Translations under genes and position numbers: made by a program
Origin: Aliiroseovarius marinus
Lineage (GTDB): Bacteria > Pseudomonadota > Alphaproteobacteria > Rhodobacterales > Rhodobacteraceae
Direction of reading: 5' to 3'
NCBI RefSeq assembly: GCF_004360145.1
Contig: NZ_SAIT01000011.1
Coordinates: forward strand, 1 to 64,000
Length of the DNA stretch: 64,000 nt
Shown here: positions 7,879 through 16,629 of the stretch, one piece after another
Layout of the letters: every line of letters begins with the position of its first letter
Numbering within the stretch: the stretch's first letter is position 1
Notes under the pieces: generated by a model
Databases searched by the model: none
Seen by the model: the letters and a program-made list of their open reading frames with translations, nothing else
What the model was told of the DNA's origin: nothing

Positions 7879-8895
7879 ATGTCGCGTGCCATGACCTTTC
7901 TGATCGCAGGTGCAGGCAGTCTGGGGTTCTTTATCCTTGGGCTGCCTTTGCCGTTCCTGCTTGGGCCAATGTCCGCCTGCCTGATTGCCGCCCTTGCGGG
8001 GATGCAGCTGAAGGGCGCTGGGCAATTCGGGCTGTTCATGCGGACCTTTCTTGGGGTCGCGGTTGGCAGCTCAATCACGCCCGAGCTTTTGGGCCGCATG
8101 CCCGAGATCGCAAGCTCGTTGGCCTTCGTGCCGCTATTCATCGCGACCATTGCGGTAGTGGGGTATCCCCTGTTGCGCCATGTCTTCGGCTTTGATCCCG
8201 TCACGTCGTGGTACAGCGCCATGCCCGGTGGGCTACAGGACATGCTGGTCTTTGGTGAGGAAGCGGGCGGCGACCCGCGCGCGCTGTCCTTGATCCACGC
8301 AACCCGCGTCGTCGTGCTGGTCAGCTGTGCGCCTGTCCTGATGCAGTATGTTTGGGGGCTGGACCTGAGCGTCGCGCCGGGGCAGCCGATGTCGGCCATC
8401 TCGCCCGCGCAGATTGCGATCATGGTCGCGGCCGGATTGTTTGGCTGGAAGTTTTTCGAACGGATCGGCCTGTTTGGTGCGTCCATTCTGGGGCCGATGA
8501 TCGTGACCACCGCCTTGTCCTTGGCGGGCGTAATCGAGACGCGCCCCCCGGCCGAGATCATTCAGGCCGCACAGTTCTTCATCGGGATCGCCGTGGGTGT
8601 GAAATATGTCGGGATCACCAGCCGGGAAATCCGCGTGAATGTCTTTGCCGGCGTCCTCTATTCCGTCCTACTTGGCGCAATCTCGTTTGGATTTTTCATC
8701 CTGATCACCCGCTTGGAGCTTGCCCCGTCCCTTGATGCGCTTCTGGCCTTCCTGCCCGGCGGTCAGGCCGAGATGGTGGTGATCGCGATTATCGCGGGAT
8801 CGGATCTGGCCTATGTCGTCACGCACCACATCCTGCGGATCGTGATTGTCGTGCTGTTTGCACCGGTAATCGGGCGCAAGTTTCCGGGGCGCTGA
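7879..8895 (+). CDS. AbrB-family (PF05145-type) integral membrane protein
   Basis: 338 aa containing two copies of the AbrB-duplication repeat, each about 155 residues: GSLGFFILGLPLPFLLGPMSACLIAAL at the start and GWKFFERIGLFGASILGPMIVTTAL in the middle. About ten hydrophobic helices are present. Database names such as ammonia monooxygenase or AbrB regulator are historical and unsupported. The family is often linked to TctA operons, as here, and the protein probably acts in transport. AAAGG lies 8 nt before ATG 7879. No DNA-binding segment is visible. Confidence 0.8.
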   Translation: MSRAMTFLIAGAGSLGFFILGLPLPFLLGPMSACLIAALAGMQLKGAGQFGLFMRTFLGVAVGSSITPELLGRMPEIASSLAFVPLFIATIAVVGYPLLRHVFGFDPVTSWYSAMPGGLQDMLVFGEEAGGDPRALSLIHATRVVVLVSCAPVLMQYVWGLDLSVAPGQPMSAISPAQIAIMVAAGLFGWKFFERIGLFGASILGPMIVTTALSLAGVIETRPPAEIIQAAQFFIGIAVGVKYVGITSREIRVNVFAGVLYSVLLGAISFGFFILITRLELAPSLDALLAFLPGGQAEMVVIAIIAGSDLAYVVTHHILRIVIVVLFAPVIGRKFPGR

Positions 8896-8931
8896 AACGC
8901 GCCGGAGCCAATCTGGTCAAGTTTCGGGGGG

Positions 8932-9990
8932 TTAGCCTTCGGACGAGGTATCCATCAAGCCACGCATCTTCTCGATTGCGGATTGCATGGCACCTTCCAG
9001 CCAAAGCCGGACGCTGTCGCCCATCGCGGTGTATTGGTCAAGCACGCCCTGCGCCTGCGGGAAGCGTTCAGCGATCTGCGGGGCCAGCACGTAAAGGCTG
9101 ACCAGAAGCACGGCCAGCAGGATGGTCAGGCTGAAGCCGCGACGGAATCCTTTGCCGCCAGATGCGGTTTCACCGGCCATGGGGCCAAGATCGATGCGCG
9201 TGTCATCCGCGCCATCCGGGGCATCGAGGGTCGAGTTGATCTCTTCAATATCCGGCAGCATGTCGCGGCTGCGCAGGTCTTTCTCTTCGACCTCTTCCAG
9301 CGCGGCGTTTGCCTCGTCTTCCATTTTTTGAAGGCGGGCTGCAAGTTCGGCGTCATTGTCCCGTTGGGCCGCGTCCAGCCCAAGATCCGGCTGGGTTTCA
9401 ATCCCTTGTTGGTCTGCCTCGCGGGCGCGCAGCTCTTGCTCGGCTTCTTCCTGCAGGATCTGTTTGACTTCTTCGCTGACCTCTTTGCGGGGCGTAGCGG
9501 CGACGGCGGGCATCGGAGTGTCCGCGTCGTCTTCATCATCGCCATCGTCTGCGTCGTCGGATTGGTCTGGTTCGACCTCTGCTTCGGCCTCGGGCTCGGC
9601 GTCCGCTTCTTTTGGCTGGTCTTCGGCTTCTGCCGCCTCGACTTCGGGTTCTTCGGGGGCAGCTTCGGGCGCGTCGGCTTCCTCAGCCTCGGCGACTTCT
9701 TCGCGGACCTCTGGATCGGCGCTGGGCGTCTCGTCCGGGGTGGGTTCGGGATCGGGTGTCGACGCGGGTTCCGGGGCGGATTCGGGCGCCTCTTCTACGT
9801 TTGCTGCAGCCGGTGCCGGGATCTCGATCTTCGGTTCAGGAGCTTCTTCGGCTTGGGCGGTAGCAGGCTTGGGTGGAGTGAAAAACCACGCGTGACCACA
9901 ATTCGAACACTGAACATCACGGCCCTCTTCGGGCATCACGCGATCATCAACTTCGTACTGAGCACCGCAATTGGGGCAAACCAAACGCAT
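8932..9990 (-). CDS. MJ0042-type zinc-ribbon protein with acidic linker and C-terminal membrane helix
   Basis: 352 aa. The N-terminal zinc ribbon (MRLVCPNCGAQYEVDDRV, then VQCSNCGHAWFF) has two CxxC knuckles. A roughly 200-residue low-complexity Ala/Glu/Pro/Asp linker follows, then one transmembrane helix (FSLTILLAVLLVSLYVLAP) and a periplasmic tail of about 50 residues. The start was moved to ATG 9990, since the ribbon begins immediately and homologues start MRL. It is divergent from ftsE, a common arrangement in Rhodobacteraceae. The role is unknown; the layout suggests an envelope-anchored adaptor. Codon bias in the linker explains the long spurious frames on the opposite strand. Confidence 0.85.
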   Translation of the reverse strand: MRLVCPNCGAQYEVDDRVMPEEGRDVQCSNCGHAWFFTPPKPATAQAEEAPEPKIEIPAPAAANVEEAPESAPEPASTPDPEPTPDETPSADPEVREEVAEAEEADAPEAAPEEPEVEAAEAEDQPKEADAEPEAEAEVEPDQSDDADDGDDEDDADTPMPAVAATPRKEVSEEVKQILQEEAEQELRAREADQQGIETQPDLGLDAAQRDNDAELAARLQKMEDEANAALEEVEEKDLRSRDMLPDIEEINSTLDAPDGADDTRIDLGPMAGETASGGKGFRRGFSLTILLAVLLVSLYVLAPQIAERFPQAQGVLDQYTAMGDSVRLWLEGAMQSAIEKMRGLMDTSSEG

Positions 9991-10148
9991 TTTGTACCTA
10001 TTCCCCTCAGACTGGCTGGAAATCTTCCGCCTCAATCAAGAGTAATATGAGCAAAAAGCTTGTGGAAATCAAACACTCGTGTGTCGCACATTGAAACAAT
10101 CCGCTAGCTGAGGCACAACTGGCGCCAAGCAAGCACGAGGGCATCACA

Positions 10149-10823
10149 TTGATCGAGCTGGAACAGGTCGCTTATGGCTATGGCACCGGGACGTTGTTGT
10201 CCGATGTGACCATGTCCTTGGCGCAGGGATCGTTTCATTTTCTGACGGGACCGTCGGGCGCGGGTAAAACCACGTTGATGAAGCTGTGCTATGGAGAGCT
10301 GGTCGCGGAACAGGGCAGTGTTGCGTTGTTTGGCCAGAATGTGCGCGAGATGCAGCGCGATGACGTGGCCGAGGTTCGCCGCCGCATCGGTGTCGTGCAT
10401 CAGGACTGCCAGTTTCTGGATCACCTGAGCCTTGCGGAAAACATCATGCTGCCGCTGACCGTGTCTGGTCGCGCGTTGCACGACCCGTCCGAACTGCAAG
10501 AGCTTCTGGCGTGGGTCGGGCTGCAACAACAGGCCAACGCCAAGCCACCCGAGCTGTCCGGCGGGGAACGTCAGAGGGCGGCGCTGGCGCGGGCTGTGAT
10601 CATGTCCCCGGATGTCATTTTGGCGGACGAGCCGACGGGCAACGTGGATTGGGACATGTCGGTGCGTCTGCTTCAGTTGCTGGTTGAACTGAACCGCATG
10701 GGCAAGACCGTGATGATCGCCACCCACGACATGAACCTGATCCGGTCGGCCAAGTCGCAAGTGCAGGCGCGGGTGCTGCGGATTTCGAACCATCAGGTAA
10801 CAGCAGCGGGGGCAAATCTGTGA
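10149..10823 (+). CDS. ftsE: cell division ATP-binding protein FtsE
   Basis: 224 aa ABC ATPase. Walker A is GPSGAGKTT (residues 34-42), the signature is LSGGERQ, and Walker B is VILADEPTGNVDW. With FtsX it forms the FtsEX complex, which controls periplasmic peptidoglycan hydrolases at the division site. The start is TTG with GAGGG about 7 nt upstream. The stop overlaps the ftsX start. Length is normal. Confidence 0.93.
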   Translation: MIELEQVAYGYGTGTLLSDVTMSLAQGSFHFLTGPSGAGKTTLMKLCYGELVAEQGSVALFGQNVREMQRDDVAEVRRRIGVVHQDCQFLDHLSLAENIMLPLTVSGRALHDPSELQELLAWVGLQQQANAKPPELSGGERQRAALARAVIMSPDVILADEPTGNVDWDMSVRLLQLLVELNRMGKTVMIATHDMNLIRSAKSQVQARVLRISNHQVTAAGANL

Positions 10824-11725
10824 TGACCCTTCTGTCCAACATCCTTCGATTTCTGTCTGGCGATGCGCAAGCCGACCGCGTGGTGCCGCCCACCGGGTTT
10901 ACCGCGCGCCTGACGGTCTTTGCCTCGGCCGCGATGGCGTTTCTGGCGGTGTTTGCCTTGGCCTTTTCGCTGGCGACCGGACGTCTGGCCGACCGCTGGG
11001 GCGATGCCTTGGCGAAAAGCGCGACGATCCGTATTTCGGCCCCGGCGGACCAGATGGATGCCCAGCTGCTGGCCGTGACCGAGATCTTGGCAACCACCCC
11101 CGGCGTGAAAGAGGCGCGGCCCTTGGGCGAGGACGAACAGCGCGCATTGTTAGAGCCGTGGTTCGGCCCGGATCTGCCGCTGGATCGTCTGCCGATCCCG
11201 CGTTTGGTCGAAGTGATTGAAGATGACGAGGGCTTTGACGCCGCCGGGCTGCGTGCCCGTCTGGCGGGCGAAGCCCCCGGCGCCATTCTGGATGACCATG
11301 CCCGCTGGCGCGAGCCTTTGGTGAAAGCCGCCACGCGACTGCGGTCGCTGGGACTGGTGGCAATTGTGTTGATCACGGCACTGGCGGGCGTGGTGATCAC
11401 GCTGGCGGCCTCGGCTGCGCTGTCGGCCAATGAACAGGTGATCCGCGTGCTGCGTCTGATCGGTGCGCGGGACAGCTATATCGCCCACGCCTTTGTGCGC
11501 CGCTACACGCTGCGCGCGCTTGCCGGTGCAGCGGTGGGCACTGTGATGGGCGCGCTGGCGCTGTTCCTGCTGCCCTCGGCCGGGGCCGAAGGCGGCTTCC
11601 TGACCGGGCTTGGCCTTCAGGGCTGGCAGTGGCTGTGGCCCCTTGTGATCCCCCTCTTCGCGGCACTGGTGGCGTTCCTGGCCACCCGCCAAGCCGCCCT
11701 GACAACCCTGCAGGAGAAACGCTGA
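10820..11725 (+). CDS. ftsX: cell division protein FtsX (permease-like)
   Basis: 301 aa. TM1 (VFASAAMAFLAVFALAFSLATG) is followed by a periplasmic loop of about 120 residues and then three helices in the C-terminal half (LVAIVLITALAGVVITLAASAALSA, GAAVGTVMGALALFLLPSA, LWPLVIPLFAALVAFLATRQAAL). This is the four-helix FtsX topology. GTG 10820 or ATG 10823 could start it; both couple to the FtsE stop. The stop TGA overlaps the acyltransferase ATG (TGATG). Confidence 0.9.
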   Translation: MMTLLSNILRFLSGDAQADRVVPPTGFTARLTVFASAAMAFLAVFALAFSLATGRLADRWGDALAKSATIRISAPADQMDAQLLAVTEILATTPGVKEARPLGEDEQRALLEPWFGPDLPLDRLPIPRLVEVIEDDEGFDAAGLRARLAGEAPGAILDDHARWREPLVKAATRLRSLGLVAIVLITALAGVVITLAASAALSANEQVIRVLRLIGARDSYIAHAFVRRYTLRALAGAAVGTVMGALALFLLPSAGAEGGFLTGLGLQGWQWLWPLVIPLFAALVAFLATRQAALTTLQEKR

Positions 11726-12459
11726 TGCGTCACGCAATTCAATGGCTGCGCTCGCTTCTGTTCATCACCCAGATGTACATCATGCTGCCGATCGTCGGCT
11801 TTATCGGTGTCCCACTTGTCTGGATCAAGCGCGACAATGCGTTCAAGGTGATCCGCTTTTACTGCAACTGGGTGCGCTGGACCGCGTCATGGATGGTCGG
11901 GCTGAAAAGCGAAATCCGGGGCGAGGTGCCGACGGGCGAGGTTCTGATCGCCGCAAAACACCAGTCGTTCTTCGACATCTTGCTGCTGGCCTCGGTCCTG
12001 CCGCGCTTGAAGTTCATCTATAAAAGCCAGCTGAAATGGGCGCCGATCATCAACATCTACGCGGTCTATACCAACTCGGTCCCGGTGAACCGCGGCAAGA
12101 AGGGCGCGGCGATCAAGCAGATGGTGGCCGCCGTGAAGGACGGGCAATCGAAACCGGGGCAGCTGGTGATTTTCTCGCAAGGGACGCGCGTCGCGGCGGG
12201 GGCCAAGAAACCCTATAAGGTTGGCACGGGCGTGCTGTATCGGGAAACTGGGCAGACTGTCATTCCCGCCTCGACCAATGTCGGCGTGTTCTGGAAGCGC
12301 CACGGGATCATGCGCCATCCGGGGCTCGCAGTGTTGGAGTTTCACGACCCGATTGAACCGGGCCTTGAGCTGAACGAATTCATGGAACGGATCGAAGACG
12401 TGGTGGAAAGCGGCTCGGACGCGTTGATGGAAGAGGCCGGATTTAAGCTGGAGAAATAA
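11725..12459 (+). CDS. 1-acyl-sn-glycerol-3-phosphate acyltransferase (PlsC-like)
   Basis: 244 aa. After an N-terminal hydrophobic anchor, AAKHQSFFDILLLAS supplies the HX4D catalytic motif (His79, Asp84). VPVNRGKKG forms the glycerol-phosphate-binding block and FSQGTR is a variant of the usual PEGTR motif. It transfers an acyl chain to lysophosphatidate or a related lysolipid at the inner membrane. The start is fixed by 1-nt overlap with the ftsX stop, and the stop overlaps the next gene by 1 nt, giving a four-gene coupled unit. It may be one of several PlsC paralogues, so no symbol is assigned. Confidence 0.88.
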   Translation: MRHAIQWLRSLLFITQMYIMLPIVGFIGVPLVWIKRDNAFKVIRFYCNWVRWTASWMVGLKSEIRGEVPTGEVLIAAKHQSFFDILLLASVLPRLKFIYKSQLKWAPIINIYAVYTNSVPVNRGKKGAAIKQMVAAVKDGQSKPGQLVIFSQGTRVAAGAKKPYKVGTGVLYRETGQTVIPASTNVGVFWKRHGIMRHPGLAVLEFHDPIEPGLELNEFMERIEDVVESGSDALMEEAGFKLEK

Positions 12460-13064
12460 TGGACTTCATCAAGACGACAGAGGCGCTCGAGGCGCTGTAC
12501 GGAACGCCCAGCAAAGGCTCGCAGGTCAAAGTCGCACACGAGCTGACGCCGACCTATCGCCAATGGATCATGGCCTCGAAGTTTTGCATTCTGTCCACGG
12601 TTGGTCCTGACGGTACAGATGGCACCCCGCGCGGGGATGATGGCCCGGTGGTGACCGAACTGGACGCCCGCACGCTGGCGATGCCGGATTGGAGCGGTAA
12701 CAATCGCATCGACAGCCTGCGCAATATTGTCCAAGACCCGCGTGCGTCGTTGATGTTCATGGTGCCCGGATCCGACAACGTGGTCCGCGTGAACGGAGAG
12801 GCGCGGATCACTGCAGACGACGCCTTTTGCGCCCGGTTCGAGAAATCCGGAAAACGCCCCCGCACCGTGCTGATCTTCCGCATTCACGAGATCTATGTGC
12901 AATGCGCCAAGGCCCTGATGCGCTCCAAACTGTGGAGCGCCGGGGATCAGAGCGGCGCGCTGCCCACCATCGGGGACATTTTGAAGGAAATGAGCTCGGG
13001 CGAGTTTGGCGGCGAAGACTATGACCGCGCCTGGCCGGAGCGTGCAGAACGGACCTTGTGGTAA
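12459..13064 (+). CDS. pyridoxamine 5'-phosphate oxidase-family flavoprotein
   Basis: 201 aa split-barrel FMN protein. The N-terminal part aligns in style with the PPOX class: FCILSTVGPDGTDGTPRGD, then WSGNNRIDSLRNIVQDPRASLMFMVPG and VVRVNGEARIT. The C-terminal segment IYVQCAKALMRSKLW is typical of the subfamily of uncharacterised 200-aa PPOX proteins (DR_2398-like). It probably binds FMN or F420-like cofactors; the substrate is unknown. The ATG overlaps the acyltransferase stop (TAATG). It is the last gene of the ftsE operon. Confidence 0.82.
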   Translation: MDFIKTTEALEALYGTPSKGSQVKVAHELTPTYRQWIMASKFCILSTVGPDGTDGTPRGDDGPVVTELDARTLAMPDWSGNNRIDSLRNIVQDPRASLMFMVPGSDNVVRVNGEARITADDAFCARFEKSGKRPRTVLIFRIHEIYVQCAKALMRSKLWSAGDQSGALPTIGDILKEMSSGEFGGEDYDRAWPERAERTLW

Positions 13065-13067
13065 GGC

Positions 13068-13403
13068 TTAGGCGCTGAACTGCTCATACGCCTCCCGCGC
13101 CTTGGCGCTGTAAGCCAGCGACGGGCCGCCGCCCATATAGGTCGTCATGGCCAACGCCTCGTTCAGCTCATCCAGCGTGGTTCCCAGTCGAACCAGAGAC
13201 CGCACATGAAAGCCAATGCAGCTGTCGCAGCGGGTCGAGATCGCGATGCCGAGGGCAATGAATTCTTTGGTCTTTTCGCTGAGCGCGCCGTCGGTCTTTG
13301 CCGCAGCACCCATCTGGCCAAAGCCTTTCATCGTGGCCGGAACGTCCTTGGCCAGATGTCCAATATTACCTTCGGTTTCTGCAAGAAATGCTTTCCAATC
13401 CAC
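13068..13403 (-). CDS. carboxymuconolactone decarboxylase / AhpD-family protein
   Basis: 111 aa helical protein with the AhpD redox motif CDSCIGFH: Cys59-x2-Cys62 and His66. Such proteins reduce peroxides by a disulfide relay or are of unknown activity; true gamma-carboxymuconolactone decarboxylases lack the CxxC. The start is GTG 13403 with AGGAGGG 6 nt upstream. It is convergent with the PPOX gene (3 bp between stops). Confidence 0.85.
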   Translation of the reverse strand: MDWKAFLAETEGNIGHLAKDVPATMKGFGQMGAAAKTDGALSEKTKEFIALGIAISTRCDSCIGFHVRSLVRLGTTLDELNEALAMTTYMGGGPSLAYSAKAREAYEQFSA

Positions 13404-13489
13404 GGGGAACCCTCCTGATCTGTGGTCCCGTGAATATTGTGCATGCGGGCCGGGCTTCCAACCCGCCCCACGAAAGCGTGAATCTGGTG

Positions 13490-14455
13490 TTAGGCGGCCA
13501 GACCTTTCGAACCCATCTTCAGGAACTTCTCGCGGCGTTCCTTCAACAGCGAATCTCCATCCTGACGCTTCATCAGCGCTTTCAGCTCGGCTTCGATGGC
13601 CTTGCCGACGGCTGCGATGGTTTCATCCCGACCGCGCTGGGCGCCGCCCATCGGTTCGGGGATGATGTTGTCGATCACGCCCAACTGCTTCAGGTCCTGC
13701 GCGGTCAGGCGCAGTGCTTCGGCAGCTTCGCGCATCTTCTCGGCGTCTTTCCACAGGATCGATGCGCAGCCTTCCGGCGAGATCACCGAATAGACCGAGT
13801 GTTCCAGCATCATGACCGAGTTCGCCGTGGCCAGTGCAACCGCACCGCCCGAGCCACCTTCGCCGATGATCACCGAGATCACGGGCGATTTCACGTTCAG
13901 GCAGCGTTCGGTCGAACGGGCGATCGCCTCGGACTGGCCGCGTTCTTCCGCACCTTTGCCGGGATAGGCGCCGGGGGTGTCGACCAGCGCCACGATGGGC
14001 AGGCCAAAGCGGTCGGCCAGATCCATCAGGCGGATGGCTTTGCGATAGCCCTCGGGGCGGGCCATGCCGAAATTGCGTTCGATGCGGGTTTTGGTGTCGT
14101 GGCCCTTTTCCTGACCCATGACGACAACCGGGATGTCACCGATGCGGCCCAGACCACCCATAACCGCGTGGTCATCAGCAAAGTTTCGGTCGCCTGCCAG
14201 CGGCGTGTATTCGGTGAACAGCGCGTTGATGTAGTCGCGGCAATGGGGGCGATCCGGGTGACGGGCCACCTGACATTTGCGCCACGGGCTTAGGCCTTCA
14301 TAGAGTTCTTTCAGAAGCTTCTCGGCCTTGGCGTCCAGCGCTTGCGCTTCGCCTTCGACATCCATCTCTTCGTTGTTGCGGGCAAGTGCGCGCAGTTCTT
14401 CTGCCTTGCCTTCGATTTCAGCCAGCGGTTTTTCGAACTCGAGATAGTTGGTCAT
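13490..14455 (-). CDS. accA: acetyl-CoA carboxylase carboxyltransferase subunit alpha
   Basis: 321 aa, standard length. The N-terminal helices ([20 protein letters not shown]) are followed by the crotonase-like carboxyltransferase core with [37 protein letters not shown] and [19 protein letters not shown]. With AccD (encoded at 40466-41416 here) it transfers carboxyl from carboxybiotin to acetyl-CoA, committing carbon to fatty acids. It is monocistronic in appearance. ATG 14455 is the family start. Confidence 0.96.
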   Translation of the reverse strand: MTNYLEFEKPLAEIEGKAEELRALARNNEEMDVEGEAQALDAKAEKLLKELYEGLSPWRKCQVARHPDRPHCRDYINALFTEYTPLAGDRNFADDHAVMGGLGRIGDIPVVVMGQEKGHDTKTRIERNFGMARPEGYRKAIRLMDLADRFGLPIVALVDTPGAYPGKGAEERGQSEAIARSTERCLNVKSPVISVIIGEGGSGGAVALATANSVMMLEHSVYSVISPEGCASILWKDAEKMREAAEALRLTAQDLKQLGVIDNIIPEPMGGAQRGRDETIAAVGKAIEAELKALMKRQDGDSLLKERREKFLKMGSKGLAA

Positions 14456-14648
14456 GGGCCTGCCTGATTACACAATGTTCATGACTATATGACGCTTGGG
14501 AAGCGGCTTTGCAACGGGGGGCGGGAAACCAGCCAGGCGGAATTGTCGATTCCAGCGACGGGAATCCTTGGCTCGCGCGTTTGTAGATCAGGTGGCCGCT
14601 TAAGCCATTTGGATCACGCCACGCCGAAAACGCGAAAGGAGCAGACGC

Positions 14649-14771
14649 ATGACACACGCCGTATTCTCGAAACGCAGCGCTTTCCGGGCCTTCACGGCCA
14701 GCTATTTGGTCTTGCTGATGACCCTAAGCTTCGCCGCAGTTGCGACGTCCGAGGTGCTGGTCGGGCTGTAG
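14649..14771 (+). CDS. small membrane peptide (40 aa), unrecognised
   Basis: A 40-codon ORF with AAAGGAG 7 nt before the ATG. The product has a basic N-terminus (THAVFSKRSAFRAF) and one hydrophobic helix (ASYLVLLMTLSFAAVATSEVLVGL). The Shine-Dalgarno and topology favour a real gene. It is divergent from accA across 193 bp. Function unknown; candidates are a small membrane regulator or a stress peptide. A GC-rich stem without a T-run follows the stop. Confidence 0.5.
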   Translation: MTHAVFSKRSAFRAFTASYLVLLMTLSFAAVATSEVLVGL

Positions 14772-14814
14772 GAACAGTGAGGGCGGCAACACGCCGTGCC
14801 GCCGCCCTGCAAGA

Positions 14815-15243
14815 TCAGGACACGCCTGCGATTTCCAGCAGTTTGGCGAACTGCTCTTCAGTCAGAACCACGCGCCAGTGATCGGCGCAGTTTGACCGCA
14901 TCATCACCAAATTGACCTCGTTCGCGCCGATCTTGTCGGCGATGGCCTGACGCTCGGCGGTGGGTTTGCCGTCCACGATGGCTTGGCGCAGGGCTGCGCG
15001 CAGCTCGACCGTCTCGGCCTCGAGCGCCTTGCGGTTCGCAGGCATGGTGGCGACCCAGTTCTTCACGTCCGCACGCTGTTCGTCGTTCAGCGCGAGCGCG
15101 TCCATGTTTTTGGCCAAAATGCCAGTCAGTTGGATCACCGGACGCGACAGGCCGGTCTGCGCGGGGTTGGAGGGTTGCATTTGCGCCAAAGCAGCCCCGG
15201 ACAGGCCAAGGGTGAGCGCGGCGGCGATTAGAAGCGGTTTCAT
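14815..15243 (-). CDS. periplasmic Spy/CpxP-like (LTxxQ-type) protein
   Basis: 142 aa with a typical signal peptide (MKPLLIAAALTLGLSGAALA). The all-helical mature part carries two LTxxQ-like stretches (LNDEQRADVKNW and LTEEQFAKLLEI), which resembles Spy/CpxP periplasmic chaperones or metal-response proteins. The start was moved from 15330 to ATG 15243, where the signal peptide begins. It stands alone. Homology is suggestive only. Confidence 0.7.
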   Translation of the reverse strand: MKPLLIAAALTLGLSGAALAQMQPSNPAQTGLSRPVIQLTGILAKNMDALALNDEQRADVKNWVATMPANRKALEAETVELRAALRQAIVDGKPTAERQAIADKIGANEVNLVMMRSNCADHWRVVLTEEQFAKLLEIAGVS

Positions 15244-15349
15244 CTCTGTGTCTTTCAGTTTGGGATGCGTCCCCAAACGGGCCTCGTCATGACCCGCGCC
15301 CACCTTAGCCCCCGGCACGCGATTGCCCATGCGACCAGTTGACCGCGCA

Positions 15350-15377
15350 CAAAAAAAGCCCCGCGTAAACGCGGGGC
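15350..15377 (-). terminator. rho-independent terminator of mcl1
   Basis: Read on the minus strand, GCCCCGCG and CGCGGGGC form an 8-bp stem with a TTTA loop (15358-15377), followed by seven T. Confidence 0.85.
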
Positions 15378-15399
15378 CAGTCGGGGAATATTCTTATGT

Positions 15400-16359
15400 T
15401 TAGCTGCCAGCGATCAGTTCGGACTGTGCCACGATCACCTCGGCCTGTTTGATCGACGCGATGTCGACCAGACGGCCTTTATAGACAGTTGCGCCTTCGC
15501 CATTGGCTTTCGCCTGTTCCATGGCGGCAAGGATCTCGCGGGCTTCTGCGACGGCTTCTTCCGACGGGGTGAAGACCTCGTTCGCCAGCGCGATCTGCTT
15601 GGGGTGGATGGCCCATTTGCCCACCATACCCAGCGTGGCCGAGCGTTTGGCCTGTGCGATATACCCTTCGTCATCCGAGAAGTCGCCGAACGGGCCGTCG
15701 ACCGGCAGGATTCCGTGGGTGCGGCAGGCGGCGACGATGGCGGCTTGCGCCCAGTGCCACGGGTCGGACCAATGCTTCTCGCCGTCGCGCAGCATGTAAT
15801 AGTTTTCCTGCGTGCCGCCGATTCCGGTTGTTTGCATGCCCATCGAGGCTGCAAAGTCAGCAGCACCCAGCGACATGGCTTGCAGGCGGGGGCTCGATGC
15901 AGCGATGGCTTCCACATGGGCGATACCGGCGGCGCTTTCGATGATCACTTCGAAGCTAACCGGCTTGGTGCGGCCCTTCGCGCGCTCGATCGCAGTGACC
16001 AGCGCGTCCACGGCATAGACGTCTTCGGCGCAGCCCACTTTCGGGATCATGATCTGGTCGATACGGTCGCCAGCTTGTTCCAGCAGGTCCACAACGTCGC
16101 GGTACCAATAGGGCGTGTCGAGGCTGTTGATGCGCACCGACATGTATTTGTTGCCCCAATCAATGGTGTTCAGCGCTTCGATGATGTTTGCGCGGGCTGC
16201 GTCCTTGTCCGACGGCGCCACCGAATCCTCGAGGTCGAGGTTGATCACGTCAGCGGCCGAGGCGGCCATTTTCGGGAACAGCTTGGTGTTCGAGCCCGGG
16301 CCAAACAGTTGGCAGCGGTTCGGGCGGGACGGGGCGGCGGGTTGCAGTCGGAAGGACAT
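15400..16359 (-). CDS. mcl1: L-malyl-CoA / beta-methylmalyl-CoA lyase
   Basis: 319 aa HpcH/HpaI (CitE-like) TIM-barrel enzyme. Its sequence strongly recalls Rhodobacter Mcl1: SFRLQPAAPSRPNRCQLFGPG at the N-terminus, NLDLEDSVAP, EVIIESAAGIAHVEAIA and the Mg-binding LGAADFAASMG. It cleaves (3S)-malyl-CoA and beta-methylmalyl-CoA, feeding glyoxylate, acetyl-CoA and propionyl-CoA in the ethylmalonyl-CoA pathway. ATG 16359 was chosen because GAGAGG lies 6 nt upstream and homologues start MSFR. It is divergent from dgcN across 270 bp with palindromes, so shared control is possible. Confidence 0.93.
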   Translation of the reverse strand: MSFRLQPAAPSRPNRCQLFGPGSNTKLFPKMAASAADVINLDLEDSVAPSDKDAARANIIEALNTIDWGNKYMSVRINSLDTPYWYRDVVDLLEQAGDRIDQIMIPKVGCAEDVYAVDALVTAIERAKGRTKPVSFEVIIESAAGIAHVEAIAASSPRLQAMSLGAADFAASMGMQTTGIGGTQENYYMLRDGEKHWSDPWHWAQAAIVAACRTHGILPVDGPFGDFSDDEGYIAQAKRSATLGMVGKWAIHPKQIALANEVFTPSEEAVAEAREILAAMEQAKANGEGATVYKGRLVDIASIKQAEVIVAQSELIAGS

Positions 16360-16472
16360 AGCGAGCCTCTCGGTAATGATGTTGCGATTTCTTGGATGCA
16401 ATCGTTATTAAATTGCTGCGTCGCCCGCAAGGTTATTTTGCGCGCGCAGCATCTTGGGAGATTCTGGCGGAT

Positions 16473-16489
16473 TTCGACATTGTGTCGAA
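16473..16489 (+). promoter_or_regulatory. palindromic operator candidate in the mcl1-dgcN divergon
   Basis: TTCGACA (16473-16479) and TGTCGAA (16483-16489) form a perfect 7-bp inverted repeat with a 3-bp spacer, typical of a dimeric regulator site. Downstream, GGATAATC is directly repeated at 16572-16579 and 16596-16603, 24 bp apart. No regulator gene is adjacent. Confidence 0.45.
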
Positions 16490-16629
16490 GAAACTTGCTT
16501 GAAAGTGTCAATCCAACGCAAAATCTTGTGCATTTGTCGTGTAATGGAGTGAGTTCGCAAGAAAATCCGCTGGATAATCGTCAAAATGACGCGACGGATA
16601 ATCCACCACTCATCGAAAGGGCCACGGCC

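Noticed and set aside
8983-10050. 355-codon Phe/Gly/Arg-rich frame opposite the zinc-ribbon gene
   Set aside because: Produced by the Ala/Glu-rich acidic linker read backwards.
13298-14293. Long ORF antisense to accA
   Set aside because: Mirror frame of a high-GC conserved gene; the translation is low-complexity and His/Gln-rich with no family character.
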